A stretch of DNA of 64,000 nucleotides from Mucilaginibacter gotjawali. Its GTDB lineage: Bacteria; Bacteroidota; Bacteroidia; Sphingobacteriales; Sphingobacteriaceae. The stretch spans positions 2,666,001 to 2,730,000 of the forward strand of contig NZ_AP017313.1 in the NCBI RefSeq assembly GCF_002355435.1, in the 5' to 3' direction. Shown piece after piece: positions 62,020-64,000 of this stretch (positions within the stretch are counted from its first letter, which is position 1; each line of letters begins with the position of its first letter). The notes under the pieces were generated by a model, which saw only the letters and a program-made list of their open reading frames with translations, was not told where the DNA came from and did not search any database. The translations under genes were made by a program, and so were the position numbers.

Positions 62020-62625
62020 TTAATAATTGTATTTAATGATTTTACCCGGATTACCGACTACAACTGCGTAATCGGGTACATCATCAATGATTACAGCACC
62101 GGCGCCTATAGTTGCCCATTTACCGATTTTGATATCTTGTATTACACATGCTCCTATACCAACATGGGCACCTTCGCCAACCATCGTTTTTCCAGCCAAA
62201 GCGGCATTTGGCGATATATGTGCATAATCTTCAATAATACAATCATGATCAATAGTGCAGTTGGTGTTTAAAATTACATGCCTGCCAACGACTGCGTTGC
62301 AATTAACAGTAACAGCGGCCATTATTACCGTTCCTTCTCCAATTGAAGCCCGTGGTGATAAATTGGCTGACGGATGTATAGCCTGGCCGTAATTTACTTT
62401 GATTTCGCCAGCACGTTTTTTGCGGATTTCGTTTTTGCCGATGCATATAATCATCTTAAAATCTGTAGCTGATTCATTGGCGGGAATAAACTGAGAAACA
62501 GGATAGCCAAGCAAACTTTTTATTTCGGTGTTTACATCCAACAGCCCGGCAATTTCTTTTTTCTGTCGTTCCAGTATTTCAATAACCACTTTTGCATGTC
62601 CGCCTGCGCCGTATAGGTAAATCAT
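62020..62625 (-). CDS. Sugar O/N-acetyltransferase (PglD/NeuD type)
   Basis: This 201-residue protein has a Rossmann-like start (MIYLYGAGGHAKVVIEIL) and a left-handed beta-helix of hexapeptide repeats (residues 95-190: VIMAAVTVNCNAVVG, HVILNTNCTIDHDCIIED, AHVGIGACVIQD). This is the PglD/NeuD architecture, which uses acetyl-CoA to acetylate the aminated nucleotide sugar. The stop of the sugar transferase overlaps its start by 4 bases. Confidence 0.92.
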   Translation of the reverse strand: MIYLYGAGGHAKVVIEILERQKKEIAGLLDVNTEIKSLLGYPVSQFIPANESATDFKMIICIGKNEIRKKRAGEIKVNYGQAIHPSANLSPRASIGEGTVIMAAVTVNCNAVVGRHVILNTNCTIDHDCIIEDYAHISPNAALAGKTMVGEGAHVGIGACVIQDIKIGKWATIGAGAVIIDDVPDYAVVVGNPGKIIKYNY

Positions 62626-63230
62626 ATATTATCTCCTTTAAATTTATGCATCGTTACGTGGCCCTTATGGCTGATTCCTTCGCGTTTAAATACCTTCGCA
62701 AAGGTCATCCAAACGATTTTTACGTCAAGCCAAAAAGTTAAATGGCTTGTATACCAAACATCATATTCAAATTTCTGGCCCCAATTTATCAAATTGCGCC
62801 CGTTTACCTGGGCCCAACCCGTAATTCCGGGACGCACATCGTGCCTCTTTTTTTGATTTGCATTGTATAGTGGCATGTACTCTGTTAAAAGCGGGCGCGG
62901 TCCAACCAGGCTCATATCTCCTTTAATAACATTCAGTAACTGCGGTATTTCATCTAAGGAAGTATTCCGTATAATACGGCCCAGATGTGTTATTCTGCCT
63001 GCATCTGGTAAGAGATTCCCCTCCTTATCTTTTGTATCATTCATGGTTTTGAATTTTATCAATTTAAAGGGTTTACCACCTTTTCCCGGGCGCAGCTGGA
63101 AAAAAAACGGGGTGCCGGCATTTGTTAAGAATAAGATAACAATTAATATAAGTATAAAAGGAAACAGGATCAATACAGCAAATATTGAAAGCCAGACGTC
63201 AATTAATCGCTTAAAAAAATTCTTATACAT
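62622..63230 (-). CDS. Initiating phosphoglycosyl transferase (PglC type)
   Basis: This 202-residue membrane protein has one N-terminal re-entrant-type helix (VWLSIFAVLILFPFILILIV) and the family core KPFKLIKFKTMND, RNTSLDEIPQLLNVIKGDMS, VGPRPLL and RHDVRPGITGWAQVNG. It transfers a phospho-sugar to undecaprenyl phosphate to start a glycan chain, here likely di-N-acetylbacillosamine phosphate. Its start adjoins the stop of the glycosyltransferase gene. Confidence 0.93.
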   Translation of the reverse strand: MYKNFFKRLIDVWLSIFAVLILFPFILILIVILFLTNAGTPFFFQLRPGKGGKPFKLIKFKTMNDTKDKEGNLLPDAGRITHLGRIIRNTSLDEIPQLLNVIKGDMSLVGPRPLLTEYMPLYNANQKKRHDVRPGITGWAQVNGRNLINWGQKFEYDVWYTSHLTFWLDVKIVWMTFAKVFKREGISHKGHVTMHKFKGDNI

Positions 63231-64000
63231 TCAATTTCTAAAAAGTCCTTTATAAAATTCTAACCATTCCCCGGAAATATTAGCCGCCGAAAAATTACCG
63301 GTGACGAATCTCGCCCCATTTTCGCCTAAATATTTCCGCAGTTCGGGTGATTGAATTAGTTTTCTCATTTGATCGGATAAAGAGCGGATATTTCCCGCCT
63401 CGTGCCTTAACCCCGTCTCATTTTCAATAATAGTATCCATTAATCCATAAGTGTCACTGCAAATAACAGGAAGCCCCAGCAATGACGCCTCTAGCACACT
63501 TGTACCAAAACCTTCCCTGTAACTTGGCATGCAAAATATGTCAACCGCTTGCAAAATAATTTCGGGCTTGGGCGTTGGGCCATAAAAAATTACCGAATTG
63601 CTGTCGTTTATTATTTGTTGTACCTGTGGAATGAGATTTTCTTCATCGTTCCCGATAAGTAAAAGTTTAGGATCGGGATAATCATCCTTTAAAGCCTTAA
63701 AGGCACTCGCCAAATCCAAAATCCCTTTGTCCTTGTTTAGCCTTCCTAAAAAACCAAATACGATATCTGTGTCTTTTAACGATAACTCGTTTCTTATGTT
63801 TTTCCTGGTTGAAGCTCTCGGGTTAAATCGATTTGTATCTACGCCACTAATTGACCCTTTACCCAAAACTTGCGAGTTTGAATCCATGATAATATGCTTA
63901 CTGATCAGAAAAGATCTCTGGGCCTCACCGTCTACCAGAATATGGGTTGACCATCTGACAATTAGCTTGTCCAGATAAATTAAAAGCTTTTTCATGGTGC
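63231..64000 (-). CDS. Glycosyltransferase family 4 (partial; N-terminus outside the window)
   Basis: About 255 residues are visible. They cover the second Rossmann domain of a GT-B enzyme: GFLGRLNKDKGILDLASAF, LLIGNDEENL and the nucleotide-sugar site MPSYREGFGTSVLEASLLGLPV with its Glu pair. An ATG at 63995 is unlikely to be the true start because GT4 enzymes need a further N-terminal domain of about 130-150 residues, and the frame stays open to the window edge. It would add the second sugar to the lipid-linked chain begun by the PglC-type enzyme. Confidence 0.85.
   Translation of the reverse strand, partial: TMKKLLIYLDKLIVRWSTHILVDGEAQRSFLISKHIIMDSNSQVLGKGSISGVDTNRFNPRASTRKNIRNELSLKDTDIVFGFLGRLNKDKGILDLASAFKALKDDYPDPKLLLIGNDEENLIPQVQQIINDSNSVIFYGPTPKPEIILQAVDIFCMPSYREGFGTSVLEASLLGLPVICSDTYGLMDTIIENETGLRHEAGNIRSLSDQMRKLIQSPELRKYLGENGARFVTGNFSAANISGEWLEFYKGLFRN

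Noticed and set aside
1..64000. CRISPR array, prophage, insertion sequence or rRNA operon
   Set aside because: I saw no spaced direct repeats of CRISPR type, no transposase, integrase or phage structural gene, and no rRNA. The only RNA gene seen is tRNA-Ser.

Overview
The window looks like a chromosomal segment of a Bacteroidota bacterium of the Sphingobacteriaceae type (Mucilaginibacter or Pedobacter-like; inferred, no 16S is present). Signs are a TTTG-N19-TAnnTTTG promoter, DUF5686, DUF3943, Wzi-type and PepSY-like proteins, Rcp1-like response regulators with phytochrome-type kinases, and a flexirubin-type pigment locus.

Layout. (1) 1-2371: tail of an RsbT-like kinase, a HATPase-SpoIIE phosphatase and a histidine kinase with an RsbT-like front end, resembling the downstream half of a stressosome module. 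(2) 2632-10560: exported or envelope proteins (DUF5686, DUF3943, a metallo-beta-lactamase-fold lipoprotein, a degenerate PepSY-like gene, an esterase). (3) 10701-29685: a flexirubin-type gene cluster (aryl polyene plus dialkylresorcinol, DAR) in three blocks. A plus-strand operon of ten genes makes the aryl polyene: holo-ACP synthase, adenylating ligase, tyrosine ammonia-lyase, ketoreductase, two hotdog dehydratases, two active ketosynthases, a chain-length-factor-like ketosynthase and a short KS-like protein. A minus-strand operon carries an exported protein, darA, darB, an unknown protein, a BtrH-like protein, an ABC exporter and an ACP. A second plus-strand operon carries an enoyl reductase, dehydratase, ketosynthase, ACP and Sfp-type PPTase. 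(4) 29926-30012: tRNA-Ser(GCU). (5) 30314-37678: a GntR-controlled pair of ABC systems ending in a permease fused to an M1 peptidase-like domain that has lost its zinc motif. (6) 37653-50270: a signalling island with a GAF kinase, a 1970-residue multi-PAS/GAF kinase, response regulators and two paralogous four-cysteine small proteins. (7) 50379-55028: MATE exporter, two DoxX proteins, a RibD/DHFR-fold protein, an exported beta-propeller-like protein and a VOC protein. (8) 55217-64000: the edge of a polysaccharide locus with two tandem Wzi-family proteins and an apparent bacillosamine-type sugar pathway (dehydratase, aminotransferase, acetyltransferase, phosphoglycosyl transferase, glycosyltransferase).

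The most striking observation is that the minus-strand DAR operon carries three separate disruptions. Each is repaired by adding one A to an A run of the coding strand, and they hit darB, the BtrH-like gene and the ABC ATPase. The large biosynthetic operons on either side have intact frames. This means either local decay of the DAR half of the pigment pathway or locally poor sequence. The BtrH-like gene is also a good candidate for the step that joins the ACP-bound aryl polyene acid to the DAR, because no other acyltransferase is visible in the cluster.
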